Positions 10,385 through 19,115 of a stretch of 64,000 nucleotides of DNA are shown piece after piece. Origin of the DNA: Paludisphaera soli (lineage in GTDB: Bacteria; Planctomycetota; Planctomycetia; Isosphaerales; Isosphaeraceae); contig NZ_JAALJI010000025.1 in assembly GCF_011064595.1 (NCBI RefSeq), positions 48,075-112,074 on the forward strand, in the 5' to 3' direction. The notes below the pieces were generated by a model. The model was not told the DNA's origin and did not search any database. It was given only the letters and a program-made list of their open reading frames with translations. The position numbers were made by a program, and so were the translations under genes. Within the stretch, counting starts at the first letter, position 1. Each line of letters starts with the position of its first letter.

Positions 10385-11281
10385 ATGATGAACCGGCCCC
10401 CCTCGCGACCCATCCTCCGGCGTCTCGTCCCGGCGATCCTGCTCGCGTGCCTGCCGATCGCGGCCCTCGCCGAGGACGAGCCGTTCACGCTCCACCTCCG
10501 ATCGCGAAGCGTGGTCGACGGCCGGCTCGCGACGGTCGAGAACGTCGAGGCCTGGGAGCCGAAGAAGACGGCGATCATCGTCTGCGACATGTGGGACCGG
10601 CACTGGTGCAAGTCGGCCGAGCGCCGCGTGGGCGAGATGGCCGGGGCGCTGGACGCGACCCTGAAGGCGGCCCGCGACCGCGGCGCGTTCATCATCCACG
10701 CCCCGAGCACCTGCACCGCCTTCTACGAGGGGACGCCCCAGCGCGAGCGCGCCAAGAAGGCCCCTTACGCGCCGACCCCCAGGCCCCTCGTCACGACCCC
10801 GCGCTGGGGCACGGCCTGGTACTGGACCGACGCGAAGCGCGAGGGGGTCCTGCCGATCGACGATTCCGACATGGGCTGCGACTGCGCCGGCGAGAAGTGT
10901 GAGATCACCGCCCCCTGGACCCGGCAGGCGGCCGCCATCGCGATCGCCGACGCCGACGCGATCACCGACGACGGCCAGGAGACCTGGAACCTCCTCGCCG
11001 AGCGGGGGATCGACCGCGTGATCCTCTGCGGCGTCCACCTCAACATGTGCGTCCTGGGCCGTCCGTTCGCGATCCGCCAGTTGACCGCCCTCGGCAAGCG
11101 CGTCGCCCTGATGCGCGACCTGACCGACACCATGTACAACCCCGACCGCCCCCCCGGCGTCTCCCACTTCGCCGGCACCGACCTGATGATCGAACACGTC
11201 GAACGCTACTGGTGCCCCACCTTCACCAGCACCGACCTCGCCGGCGCCCCCGCCTTCCGATTCCCTGCGGCCCCCCGCTGA
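10385..11281 (+). CDS. Secreted isochorismatase-like cysteine hydrolase
   Basis: 298 residues with a signal peptide (residues about 1-29, LACLPIAALA). The isochorismatase fold is shown by IIVCDMWDRHWC (catalytic Asp68) and GVHLNMCVLGRPF (nucleophile Cys222). This superfamily hydrolyses amides or vinyl ethers such as nicotinamide, N-carbamoyl compounds or isochorismate. An insert with several cysteines (MGCDCAGEKC) lies in the middle and may bind metal or form disulphides. ATG codons at 10385 and 10388 are both possible. Secretion is unusual for the family and recurs in planctomycete homologues as recalled. The substrate is unknown. Confidence 0.82.
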   Translation: MMNRPPSRPILRRLVPAILLACLPIAALAEDEPFTLHLRSRSVVDGRLATVENVEAWEPKKTAIIVCDMWDRHWCKSAERRVGEMAGALDATLKAARDRGAFIIHAPSTCTAFYEGTPQRERAKKAPYAPTPRPLVTTPRWGTAWYWTDAKREGVLPIDDSDMGCDCAGEKCEITAPWTRQAAAIAIADADAITDDGQETWNLLAERGIDRVILCGVHLNMCVLGRPFAIRQLTALGKRVALMRDLTDTMYNPDRPPGVSHFAGTDLMIEHVERYWCPTFTSTDLAGAPAFRFPAAPR

Positions 11282-11455
11282 TCGCAAGGCTCGCGCCCCT
11301 TCGACCCTTGCTGATCCTGCACGGCGCACACGCCCCGATCTGACGCCCCGGAGCCCTCGCCCGCCGCGGATCGGATCGGACCGTGGCGGGCGGGGCCGCG
11401 ACGGCTTATGATCGCAGGCCGACGCCACCCGCCCCGCCAGAGAGGGATCCGATCC

Positions 11456-12571
11456 ATGTTCGCCCCTGCGTTCCTGCCCGCCGCGTTGACGCTCGCCGCG
11501 ATCGCGATCGCCCCGGCCGACGAACCCGACGCCCCTCCGGCGCGGATCGAGACGATCGTCGGCACCGGCGAGGCCGGGTTCTCGGGCGACGGCGGGCCGG
11601 CCCACCGCGCGCGGCTGGACCAGCCGTTCGACGTGGCGTACGACCGCGCGGGGAACCTCTACCTCTCGGACACGGGGAACCACCGCATCCGGCGGGTGGA
11701 CGCCGCGACGAACGTCATCACCACCGTGGCCGGCGACGGCGGCAAGGGGTTCTCGGGCGACGGCGGGCCGGCGACCTCGGCGCGGCTGGACGAGCCGTAC
11801 GGGATGGCCGTCGACGACGAGGGCTCGATCTACTTCGCCGACCGGCTCAACCGCCGCGTGCGAAAGGTCGACGGCCGCAACGGGATCATCACCACGGTCG
11901 CCGGCGACGGGAGCGAGGCGACCTCGGGCGACGGCGGGCCGGCCGCGAAGGCCGGGCTCGTCGAGCCCAACGACGTGGCCCTGGACGGCCGTGGCCGGCT
12001 CTTCATCGCCGACGTCGCCGGCCATCGGGTGCGCGTGGTCGACCTCGCCAGCGGTCGGATCGCCACGTTCGCCGGCGACGGCCGCGGCCGCCGCGCTGGG
12101 GACGGCGGCCGCGCCGTCGACGCCTCGTTCTTCGGCCCTCGCGCCGTCGAGGCGCTCGCCGACGGCACGCTCCTGATCCTCGAACGCAACGGCCACTCGC
12201 TCCGCGCCGTCGGCCCCGGTGGGATCGTCTCCACGCTCGCCGGCGGCGCGAAGGGCTACAAGGGAGACGGCGGCCCGGCGCGCGACGCGGCGTTCGACGG
12301 CCCCAAGGAGATGGACGCCGGCCCGGACGGCGGCCTGCTGATCGTCGACACCGAGAACCACGCGATCCGCCGGATCGACGCGGCCTCGGGCGTCGTGATA
12401 ACCGTCGCCGGCCGGGGCGCGAAGGGGGGCGGCGGCGACGGCGGGCCGGCGACCGCCGCCGGGCTCGACCGCCCCCACGGCGTCGCCTTCGCCCCCGACG
12501 GCCGCGCGTTCGTCATCGGCGACACCAACAACCATCGCATCCGCCGCGTCGTCCCCGCCTCGCCTCGCTGA
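11456..12571 (+). CDS. Secreted NHL-repeat beta-propeller protein
   Basis: 371 residues: signal peptide (about 1-20), then six NHL-type blades. Each blade carries a GDGGPA motif followed by L(D/V)xPxDVA and an xLYxxDTxNHRIRRV strand; the repetition fills residues 30-370. NHL propellers bind proteins or small ligands and no catalytic residue is evident. The ATG at 11456 places the signal peptide at the N-terminus. The gene ends five bases before the convergent VWA lipoprotein gene with no visible terminator between them. Confidence 0.9.
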   Translation: MFAPAFLPAALTLAAIAIAPADEPDAPPARIETIVGTGEAGFSGDGGPAHRARLDQPFDVAYDRAGNLYLSDTGNHRIRRVDAATNVITTVAGDGGKGFSGDGGPATSARLDEPYGMAVDDEGSIYFADRLNRRVRKVDGRNGIITTVAGDGSEATSGDGGPAAKAGLVEPNDVALDGRGRLFIADVAGHRVRVVDLASGRIATFAGDGRGRRAGDGGRAVDASFFGPRAVEALADGTLLILERNGHSLRAVGPGGIVSTLAGGAKGYKGDGGPARDAAFDGPKEMDAGPDGGLLIVDTENHAIRRIDAASGVVITVAGRGAKGGGGDGGPATAAGLDRPHGVAFAPDGRAFVIGDTNNHRIRRVVPASPR

Positions 12572-12576
12572 TCGGC

Positions 12577-14211
12577 TCAGGGTCGGGGCGATCGCCCGGC
12601 CATTTCGCGGGCCGCCTGAACCAGGCCGATGAACTCCTTGCGACGTCCCGACGGATCGTCCGCCAGGCCGGCCTCGGCCAGTTCGACGACGCCGCCGAAG
12701 GACGAGTCCCCCTTGTGCGGCGAGTCGCGCAGGAGCATGCCGAACGAGGCGACGGCCGCGGCGAACCGGAACTCGCCCGAGGCCTCCGAGGCCCCCCGAC
12801 CCTCGTCGATGAAGCCTTGCTCGATGAGCTTGCTCACGTCCCCCTCGGGCGCCTTGAAGCGGATCTTGACCGTCAGGCTCTCGGGCGAATCGGCCGGCCC
12901 GGGCTCGACTTCGGCCTTGGCCGGCTTCGCGTACTTGAGGGGCCCGGCCTCGGCCTCGTCCGCGAGGGCCCCGGGGGGGACGATCTCGTAGAGCGCGGTC
13001 ACGGCGTGCCCCGCGCCGATCTCGCCGGCGTCCTTGGCGTCGTCGGCGAAGTCGGCGGCGGCCAGCACGCGGTTCTCGTAGCCGATCAGGCGGTACGCGC
13101 CGACCCGGGCCGGGTTGAACTCGACCTGGATCTTGACGTCCTTGGCGATGGTCACCAGCGTCCCGCTCATCTGCTCGACGAGCACCTTCCTGGCCTCCTG
13201 GAGCGAGTCGATGTAGGCGTAGTTGCCGTCGCCGAGGTCGGCGAGCTGCTCCATCGTCGCGTCCTTGAGATTCCCCTCGCCGAATCCCAGGACGCTGAGG
13301 AAGACCTTGCTGCGGGCCTTCTCGCGGATCAGCTTCGCCAGGTCCTCGCGGGCGGTGACGCCGACGTTGAAGTCGCCGTCGGTGCAGAGGATCACGCGGT
13401 TCGTCCCCCCTTCGATGAAGTGGCCGACCGCCTGCTCGTAGGCCAGCTCGATCCCCGCGCCCGCGTTGGTGGACCCGCCGGCGGCGAGGCCGTCGAGGGC
13501 CGACAGGATCGCCTCCTTCCGGTCGCACGGGGTCGACGGCAGCGCGAGCCCCTCGGCCCCGGCGTAGACGACGATCGCGACCCGGTCGTTCTCGCCGAGC
13601 TGATCGACCATCAGCTGGAGGGCCGCTTTCAGGAGCGGCAGCTTGTTCGGCTCGTTCATCGAGCCCGAGACGTCCAGCAGGAAGACGAGGTTGGCGATGG
13701 GTCGCTTCTCCCTTTGGATTTCCTTCCCCTTCAGTCCGATCCGGGCGAGGCGGTGGCCGGCGTCCCAGGGGCAGCCGGCGATCTCGACGGACGCCGCGAA
13801 CGCGTTGTCGCCGGTCGGCGGCGGGTAGGCATAGGGGAAGTAGTTGATCATCTCCTCGACCCGCACCGCGTCCTTCGGCGGCAGCATCCTCTTGGTCAGG
13901 AAGCGACGGACGTTGGCGTACGAGGCGGTGTCCACGTCGATCGAGAACGTCGAGAGCGGCTCGCGGTCGGCCCGGAGGAAGCCGTTCTCGACAATCCGGT
14001 CGTAGCTCTCGCCGGCGACGCCTTCCGGTTCGCTCGGGACGCTCTCCGGCACGGACGCGGCCTTGGGCGCCGCGGCGGGGGGCGCCGTGATCGCGACCTC
14101 CGATTTCACCCCCTCTTTCTCCCCACACCCCACGAGCCCGGCGGCCAGGAAGAGCGCCGCGCCTCCCAATCGGCGCGCGCGACGACCCAGCTTGTTGTCA
14201 GGATGCACCAT
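12577..14211 (-). CDS. VWA-domain lipoprotein, YfbK-like (DUF3520)
   Basis: 544 residues. The N-terminus has a basic start and a lipobox ending at Cys about 29 (AAGLVGC), so it should be lipid-anchored. A von Willebrand N-terminal region ([17 protein letters not shown]) precedes a VWA domain with the MIDAS motif [11 protein letters not shown] (Asp180, Ser182, Ser184) and TDGDFNVG. The C-terminal third matches the DUF3520 arrangement of YfbK proteins. Such proteins probably bind ligands or partners through the metal site. It is preceded by the structured non-coding block at 14370-14491. Confidence 0.9.
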   Translation of the reverse strand: MVHPDNKLGRRARRLGGAALFLAAGLVGCGEKEGVKSEVAITAPPAAAPKAASVPESVPSEPEGVAGESYDRIVENGFLRADREPLSTFSIDVDTASYANVRRFLTKRMLPPKDAVRVEEMINYFPYAYPPPTGDNAFAASVEIAGCPWDAGHRLARIGLKGKEIQREKRPIANLVFLLDVSGSMNEPNKLPLLKAALQLMVDQLGENDRVAIVVYAGAEGLALPSTPCDRKEAILSALDGLAAGGSTNAGAGIELAYEQAVGHFIEGGTNRVILCTDGDFNVGVTAREDLAKLIREKARSKVFLSVLGFGEGNLKDATMEQLADLGDGNYAYIDSLQEARKVLVEQMSGTLVTIAKDVKIQVEFNPARVGAYRLIGYENRVLAAADFADDAKDAGEIGAGHAVTALYEIVPPGALADEAEAGPLKYAKPAKAEVEPGPADSPESLTVKIRFKAPEGDVSKLIEQGFIDEGRGASEASGEFRFAAAVASFGMLLRDSPHKGDSSFGGVVELAEAGLADDPSGRRKEFIGLVQAAREMAGRSPRP

Positions 14212-14541
14212 GATCGAAACTCCCCGAATGGGCGACGAGCGTCGGGTCCGGGTCGCGCGTCACGTCAGGAACGCGAGATCAACGAGATGAGATGATGGCT
14301 GGACCCATCCTGCTCTACGACGAATGACGGGGGGAGGTCGGGCGCGTCGCGAAAATCCCGGGCGGGGCGATGGTCTCGCTGCCAGGCTGCGCCGCGGATC
14401 GTCCGCGGAGCCTCGCCGGGGCGGCGAGCGAGACCATGATCAGGAGTCGGGCAAAAAGATCATGAGGGAACTCGCTCGTCCTGCGTAGAGGCGAGCGTCC
14501 CTGTGTGGGCGGCCCGAGGCGTGGGCCAGCTGGAGAAGCCG
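14212..14541. other. Gene-free region with a cluster of hairpins
   Basis: 330 bases between two minus-strand genes. The half next to the VWA gene (14212-14360) should carry its promoter and leader but no convincing -35/-10 pair was seen. The half next to the small unknown gene holds three consecutive stem-loops, listed separately. Confidence 0.5.
14370..14491. other. Nested stem-loop block, possible structured RNA or repeat
   Basis: ATGGTCTCGCT (14370-14380) pairs perfectly with AGCGAGACCAT (14427-14437). Inside are AGGCT/AGCCT (14384-14388, 14409-14413) and CCGCGGA/TCCGCGG (14392-14398, 14402-14408), giving a nested 68-base structure. A CATGATC/GATCATG hairpin follows (14435-14441, 14458-14464), then a CGCTCG/CGAGCG hairpin shortly after. 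It could be the terminator of the small gene at 14542, a leader of the VWA gene, or a mobile repeat. Confidence 0.55.
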
Positions 14542-14937
14542 CTAGCTGGCAGGGTCCTTGTATGCTGGGTCAGCCGTCAAGGAGGCGGCCAGATCTGGGC
14601 CCACCATGCCTTGAATCTCCGTCATGAGCGAGGAATGGTCTGGAAACAAGCAAGCCCCGACTAGCCACACGGATCTCAAGGAAGGGAGCTGATGCATAAC
14701 GGCCTTGATGCCGTCGTCCCAGGTGAACGGCCCGTCCTCCTCCGCCCGACCTTCATCCGCAAGGACCACCAGCCGAAGGATGGCGAGAGCCAGGTTCAAG
14801 AAACCATCCCGCGTAGCCATCAGGGACGATTCGTCCGGGCAACCCTCATCGACGATGGCGAACTTCGCCCCCGTTGTGGCCACCTGCCGTTCAATCAGGT
14901 GGATGGCCTCCGTGATGTCGGATGATCTCGGCTCCAT
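14542..14937 (-). CDS. Unknown protein of 131 residues, lower GC
   Basis: No family is recognised. The ATG at 14937 has GGAGG eight bases upstream, which supports a real gene. The predicted protein is soluble and mildly acidic, with an N-terminal helix (ITEAIHLIERQV), a hydrophobic helix (FLNLALAILRLVVLA) and a WDDGIKAV stretch. Base composition is clearly lower in GC than the flanking genes, suggesting recent acquisition. It stands alone between a repeat-containing gap and the hairpin block, and might be an orphan accessory or immunity-type gene; that is speculation from size and context. Confidence 0.6.
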   Translation of the reverse strand: MEPRSSDITEAIHLIERQVATTGAKFAIVDEGCPDESSLMATRDGFLNLALAILRLVVLADEGRAEEDGPFTWDDGIKAVMHQLPSLRSVWLVGACLFPDHSSLMTEIQGMVGPDLAASLTADPAYKDPAS

Positions 14938-15386
14938 GCTATGCCTCCGCTCGTTGCTCCGGCCAAACGCTCCCCGGGACCTAACTGCTTCGCCGCCCCA
15001 TCAGGTTTCCATGGCTTCGGCGGCGGCCCGAGTCCGCCGCATCCTCTGGTCATTGAGGGACTGAAGCAGGCCGAACTTGCGACGGACGCATCAAACGAAA
15101 TCAAATTTCGACATAAGCTAAGTACAACGAGAAAAAACCTGCCAGCTTATTCTCGCCCACCCCTAAGATCACTTCCGCCCTGGTGGGGAGAGGGCCGAAG
15201 GCCGGATGAGGCGGACCGTCAAGGCGGACGACGCGAGGATGCGACGGCGTTCCGGGCCGACCGATTCTCCCGCGGCGCTCGTGCTCGTCCTCCCCCTCAT
15301 CCGGCCCTCCGGGCCACCTTCCCCCGCGAGGGGGGAAGGGAAATCGCCGAGGGCCGGGGAGGGGTTTCGCGACGGGCGGCCTCTCC
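14938..15386. other. Gene-free region containing an AT-rich stretch and a repeat
   Basis: 449 bases between two minus-strand genes. Positions 15095-15155 are AT-rich compared with the rest and may include promoter elements for the gene starting at 14937. Positions 15176-15340 hold the second BIME-like repeat. No coding frame with a ribosome-binding site was found. Confidence 0.5.
15176..15340. repeat. BIME-like inverted intergenic repeat, locus 2
   Basis: The forward unit at 15176-15230 (CCCTGGTGGGGAG, GGCCGGATGAG, then ACCGTCAAGGCGGAC) is nearly identical to the one at 205-258. The inverted unit at about 15292-15340 contains CTCATCCGGCC and a CCTTCCCCC/GGGGGAAGG hairpin. The spacer also retains similarity to locus 1 (GTGCTCGTCCTCCCCCT against GTGCTGGTCTTCCCCCT), so the whole composite element was copied, not just the hairpins. 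Confidence 0.75.
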
Positions 15387-16490
15387 TCAGTTCGAGTGGC
15401 CGTGGCCGGCGGCGGCGGCCTCGTAGTGCTTCTTGAGCAGGTCGTCGCCGAAGTCGTTGGTGAAGTCGCGCCAGACGCTGTGGACGTGATTGGCGTTGCC
15501 CTGGGTGTTGTCGTACTCGATCAGGAACGTGGGGCCCTGGATGCGGTAGTAGTGGGGCTCGCCGCGCTCCAGGCCGCCGGCCCAGGCGAAGCCGACCTTG
15601 TCGACGCCCGCCTTGAGGATCTTGCCCAGGTCGGACCCGGCCAGCTCGGGGCGGAGGCGTTCCGCGTACACGACGATGATCGAGTTCAGGAGCTCTTTCT
15701 GCTCGTCGTTCAGCTCGGGGGTCATGATCCCCGCCGGCGAAAGCGGCTCGGCCTTGCGCGCGGCCATCGACAGGATGTCCTTCGGGGCCTCCGCCTGGAC
15801 GATCGCCTTCTTCTTCTGGGCCTCGTCCAGCGACTTGACGAGCTTCCGCGCCAGGTCCTCCTCCTCGGCGAGGATCCGCAGCCCCTGGCGGGGGCCCGAG
15901 CGGACCTCGGCCGGGTTGGTGCCCATGAAGGTCGGGCCGCCGGCCACGCCCTGGTCGCCGACGATGGTGAAGTTCAGCGCCAGGTGGTGCCCCTCGAGCC
16001 GCCAGCCCCAGGGCTGCTTGCTCTCGCCGGACGCATTCGGGTCGCCGAAGATGTTGAAGAAGTACATCTCCGTATCCCGCGCCGGGCCGCTCCCCTTCTC
16101 CAGGTTCGCCAGGATCTGCTCCAGGCTGATGATCGTCTCGGCCTTGATGTAGCCTGACTGGCCCATCCCGCTGGCCAGCAGGGCGTGCGCCAGGGCCTTC
16201 TGCTCGCCGGTCATCTCCTTCAGCGGCAGGCCCTTGCGGGGGCGGGGGATGAAGTGCCAGTCGTAGCGCAGGGCGTCCTTGAAATCGAAGCCGATCTTGG
16301 ACTGCTGCTCGGGCGTGAGCGAGGCCCAGAGGTTGCGGGCCGCCGCCGCCATCTCGCGGCCGGCCTTCGCCATCGACCCTTCGTGGGAGTGGGGCCCGGG
16401 GCCGTCATGGGCCGCGGCGGGCGTCGGGCGGCCGCAGATCGCCGCGATCGCCAGCGCGATCGCGAGGGAGGAGCTTCGGAAGCGTGGCAT
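15387..16490 (-). CDS. Secreted DUF3500 family protein
   Basis: 367 residues with a signal peptide (SSLAIALAIAAICGRPTPAAA) when started at ATG 16490; an upstream ATG at 16526 would only add residues before it. The body matches the DUF3500 family: FDFKDALRYDWHFIPRPRKGLPLKEM, GWRLEGHHLALNFTI, and FLIEYDNTQGNANHVHSVWRD near the end. His-rich N-terminal (HDGPGPHSHEG) and C-terminal (GHGHSN) stretches could bind metal. The biochemical role of DUF3500 proteins is not established; many are exported. The gene is monocistronic. Confidence 0.88.
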   Translation of the reverse strand: MPRFRSSSLAIALAIAAICGRPTPAAAHDGPGPHSHEGSMAKAGREMAAAARNLWASLTPEQQSKIGFDFKDALRYDWHFIPRPRKGLPLKEMTGEQKALAHALLASGMGQSGYIKAETIISLEQILANLEKGSGPARDTEMYFFNIFGDPNASGESKQPWGWRLEGHHLALNFTIVGDQGVAGGPTFMGTNPAEVRSGPRQGLRILAEEEDLARKLVKSLDEAQKKKAIVQAEAPKDILSMAARKAEPLSPAGIMTPELNDEQKELLNSIIVVYAERLRPELAGSDLGKILKAGVDKVGFAWAGGLERGEPHYYRIQGPTFLIEYDNTQGNANHVHSVWRDFTNDFGDDLLKKHYEAAAAGHGHSN

Positions 16491-16591
16491 GGCGGAGGTT
16501 CCTGAGAGGAGCGGATTGTTTAACATCTCGGACCGCCCATGATAACAGGCCCACGCCCGAAGTCACCCCGCTCGCGGGCGGGAGCCCGCGT

Positions 16592-16783
16592 TCACCTCGC
16601 GGCCTCTTCGCGCAGGACCCGGGGGACGAGCAGACAGGCCCCGAGCCCGCCGACGGCGCCGACGACGGCCCCCGGGACGAGCCGGTCGCGGCTCAGGTGC
16701 TCCAGGTCCATCCCCAGCCGCACGAGCCACCCGGCGAGGAAGGCCCACCAGATCACGCCGACCGCCATCAAGATCCTGGACAT
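16592..16783 (-). CDS. Small two-helix membrane protein
   Basis: 63 residues from ATG 16783, with a G-rich sequence just upstream that may serve as the ribosome site. Two hydrophobic segments are visible: residues 5-22 (LMAVGVIWWAFLAGWLV) and about 37-55 (PGAVVGAVGGLGACLL), with a charged loop between them and a basic/acidic tail. No family is recognised. The same frame stays open upstream, but that part looks non-coding. It follows the DUF3500 start region and is oriented in the same direction, so it lies upstream of that gene. Confidence 0.5.
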   Translation of the reverse strand: MSRILMAVGVIWWAFLAGWLVRLGMDLEHLSRDRLVPGAVVGAVGGLGACLLVPRVLREEAAR

Positions 16784-16991
16784 CGCAGGCCCCCCTTGGT
16801 CCCGAAGGCCGGACGTCGGCCCTCGTGGGGGGGTTATCACCGTTTGCGGGCGGATCGGACGGAATCCCCGCGCGCGGGAATCGGGCGTCGTCTGTATCTG
16901 GCCGGCCCGGGGTGCTAGTCTCTCCGGATGGCGTCGGCCCGCGCGGCGCGGCCGGCCCGACATCCCTCCTCCCCCGTCCGGAGTCCCGAAC

Positions 16992-18002
16992 GTGAAGCTT
17001 CGCTCGACCTCTCTCGCCCTCCTGTCCGCCCTGGCCGTCGGGCTCGCCCCTTCGACGCACGCGGGCGAAGGCTCGCAGCCGGTCCGCATGGGGTGCGGGC
17101 TGATGACCTTCGACACGGTGCCGGGCTGGGGCCTCGCCCCGGACGGCAAGTCGGCGATCGGGCCGTGCCACGGCGGGGTGGCCGTCGGCAAGGACGGCAG
17201 CATCTACACGAGCGCGCACGCCGGCGTCTTCGTGTTCTCGCCCGAGGGCCGGGTGATCCGGACCTTCCTCGGCGACCCGTACGCCGACATGCACGACGTC
17301 AAGATCCGCGACGAGGGGGGCGTCGAGTTCCTCTACGCCGCCCGCAACAACCACGCCGAGGGGGTGAAGCTCAACGCCGAGACCGGCGAGATCGTCCTGA
17401 AGCTGCCGTTCCCGAAGGAGTCGGGGCTGGACCTCAAGAAGTTCAACCCCACGGCGATCACCATCGCCCCCAACGGCGACGTCTTCCTGGCCGACGGCTA
17501 CGCGAGCGATCACATCTTCAAGTTCGACAAGGCCGGCAAGTACCTGATGCACTTCGGCGTCAAGGGGAACGGCCTCGACCAGTTCAACACCGCCCACGGC
17601 ATGACGCTCGACACCCGCTACGAGCCCCCGCGGCTTTTGATCTGCGACCGCAACCACGAGCCCAAGGGCCGGCTGGTGCACTACGACCTGGACGGGAAGT
17701 TCCTCGGCGAGGTCGTCACCGGCCTGGGCATGCCCACCTCGGCCTGCGTCCAGGGGGAGTTCGTCTCCGTCCCCGACCTCCACGGCCGGCTCGTTGTCCT
17801 GGACGGGACCAACACCATCGTCTCCGTCCTGGGCAACAACCCCGACCGCGCCAAGGGGGGGAGCTATAACATCCCCCAGGAGCAGTGGATCGAGGGCGTC
17901 TTCAGCGGCACCCACGGCTCGTCCTGGGACGCCGAAGGGAACCTCTACATCCAGGACTGGAACGTCTCCGGTCGCATCATGAAGCTCCTCCGCGCCAAGT
18001 GA
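16992..18002 (+). CDS. Secreted six-bladed beta-propeller (NHL/SMP-30-like)
   Basis: 336 residues from a GTG at 16992, chosen because a GGAG site lies nine bases upstream and a signal peptide starts there (LRSTSLALLSALAVGLAPSTHA). Blade-like repeats with AVGKDGSIYTSAHAG, IAPNGDVFLADGYASDHIFKF and DAEGNLYIQDWN are typical of NHL-type propellers in planctomycetes. Two cysteines near residues 36 and 57 could pair. Probable periplasmic binding or hydrolytic role, unproven. Two strong hairpins follow the stop. Confidence 0.85.
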   Translation: MKLRSTSLALLSALAVGLAPSTHAGEGSQPVRMGCGLMTFDTVPGWGLAPDGKSAIGPCHGGVAVGKDGSIYTSAHAGVFVFSPEGRVIRTFLGDPYADMHDVKIRDEGGVEFLYAARNNHAEGVKLNAETGEIVLKLPFPKESGLDLKKFNPTAITIAPNGDVFLADGYASDHIFKFDKAGKYLMHFGVKGNGLDQFNTAHGMTLDTRYEPPRLLICDRNHEPKGRLVHYDLDGKFLGEVVTGLGMPTSACVQGEFVSVPDLHGRLVVLDGTNTIVSVLGNNPDRAKGGSYNIPQEQWIEGVFSGTHGSSWDAEGNLYIQDWNVSGRIMKLLRAK

Positions 18003-18040
18003 GACGAGCGCCCGCCGAGGGCGACCGGATCCCGATCGAC

Positions 18041-18091
18041 GCCCCTCCCCCGCGCGGGGGAGGGGCTCTCCGAGCCCGGCGAACGCCGGGC
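18041..18091 (+). terminator. Double hairpin after the propeller gene
   Basis: Positions 18041-18053 and 18054-18066 are perfect reverse complements (13 bp, no spacer), followed by GCCCGGC/GCCGGGC (18074-18080, 18085-18091) with a GAAC tetraloop. No T-run follows, so it may act as a Rho-influenced terminator or an mRNA-stabilising structure. Confidence 0.55.
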
Positions 18092-18193
18092 CATTACGGC
18101 GGCCCCCGGGAGAACGACGGAGCACCCCGGTTGGCGTTCGATACAGCGCGAGGAGGACGTTCCGAACGAGCTTCGGCGGGGAGGGGGTGATTG

Positions 18194-18457
18194 ATGAAGG
18201 CATTGGCCCGGGCCGTGATCACTGCGGTTTATTTCCTGGATCATTCCGACGACGACGTCGTCGACCCAGACGAAGCGGTGAGGGCCCTCGAAGCCATCGG
18301 CCACGAGCTTCAAGGCGCCACTGAAGCCGAACACCTCGCACTGAGAGAAGCGCTCGACGAATTGATTCGAGAACAGCAGGCCGATCCAGGCGGCTCCGCC
18401 GAGATCGTCGCATTCTGCCGCTCGTTCATGGACGACATGGGCTTGCAGGGCGATTGA
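18194..18457 (+). CDS. Unknown acidic protein of 87 residues
   Basis: The ATG at 18194 follows a strong GGAGGGGG sequence; the preceding TTG is less likely. The protein is acidic and largely helical, with DHSDDDVVDPDEAVRALEAIGHELQ, a helix rich in Glu/Ala/Leu, and a C-terminal FCRSFMDDMGL. No motif or family is recognised. It is preceded by the terminator-like double hairpin, so it is probably transcribed independently. Its size and charge suggest a small cytosolic protein. Confidence 0.65.
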   Translation: MKALARAVITAVYFLDHSDDDVVDPDEAVRALEAIGHELQGATEAEHLALREALDELIREQQADPGGSAEIVAFCRSFMDDMGLQGD

Positions 18458-18565
18458 CGCGAATCCTCGACGCCCGTCGCTTCAGGCCTGCAGACTCCCA
18501 CGGATCGCCTCGTCGACGAACCGGATCCTGATGCGAACAACGGGTCGCAAGGTGAGTTCCAGGCG

Positions 18566-18736
18566 TCAGGAACGCTCACGCGGACCCTCACGGCCGGAAG
18601 CCCGGTCCGCCGCGGCCACCGGCCGTCGCCAGAAGATGAGTTCGCGGAAGCCCCGGCCGCGGAAGTTCCACATCAGGAGGAACACCGCGACGGAGATGCC
18701 GACGCCCAGCAGCAGGATCGCCCAGAACAGGCCCAT
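18566..18736 (-). CDS. Small single-pass membrane protein of 56 residues
   Basis: A short frame starts at ATG 18736 with GGGAG eight bases upstream. It encodes an N-terminal hydrophobic helix (LFWAILLLGVGISVAVFLL), a MWNFRGRGFRELIFWRR amphipathic stretch and a basic, charged tail. The organisation suggests an inner-membrane micropeptide with a cytosolic tail. Immediately upstream (stop at 18738-18740) another frame is open for 75 codons to 18965. That frame encodes plausible protein sequence (EWWGSAWPGHIAGAMPFRRW) but has no standard start before ATG 18812, so it may be a gene remnant or use an unusual start. Confidence 0.55.
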   Translation of the reverse strand: MGLFWAILLLGVGISVAVFLLMWNFRGRGFRELIFWRRPVAAADRASGREGPRERS

Positions 18737-19115
18737 CTCAGTCTCCCGACCCCTCGGGGTCGAAAATGCGGTCGTGGTGCAGGAGGAGCCTCCGCCAGCG
18801 GCGGAAAGGCATCGCCCCGGCGATGTGCCCCGGCCACGCCGACCCCCACCATTCTATCTCATCCGGCTCGGCCCCGGGAGGAGCCGGCGGCCCCCCCCGC
18901 CTGAGGTACCGTATCAGGCTCGTTCGGGCGGGCCCGAGCCCCGATGCGGCCCCCCTCCTGGAGCATCACCCGGGATTCGTGCGGGAGGAGCGGCGGGAGA
19001 TGACTCGGGAGAATCACGGGCCGGCGCGGTTCGAGTACACTGGGACGACCCATCGAGCCGGGCCGCCCGCGTCGCCTGGTCGATGGCTCTCGATCATCGA
19101 GCCGGGAGGCCAGCC
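18737..19115. other. Gap with a possible gene remnant on the minus strand
   Basis: 379 bases between the small membrane gene and the propeller gene. The minus-strand frame 18738-18965 looks coding in composition but lacks an ATG, GTG or TTG in its first two thirds. The rest should hold the promoter for the plus-strand gene at 19116; no clear hexamers were found. Confidence 0.3.

Noticed and set aside
10340..14128. Minus-strand frame of 1262 codons
   Set aside because: It runs antisense to the hydrolase and NHL genes and out of frame through the VWA gene, which is recognisable in another frame.
18738..18965. Minus-strand frame as an intact gene
   Set aside because: No ATG, GTG or TTG occurs before codon position 18812, so it is listed only as a possible remnant.
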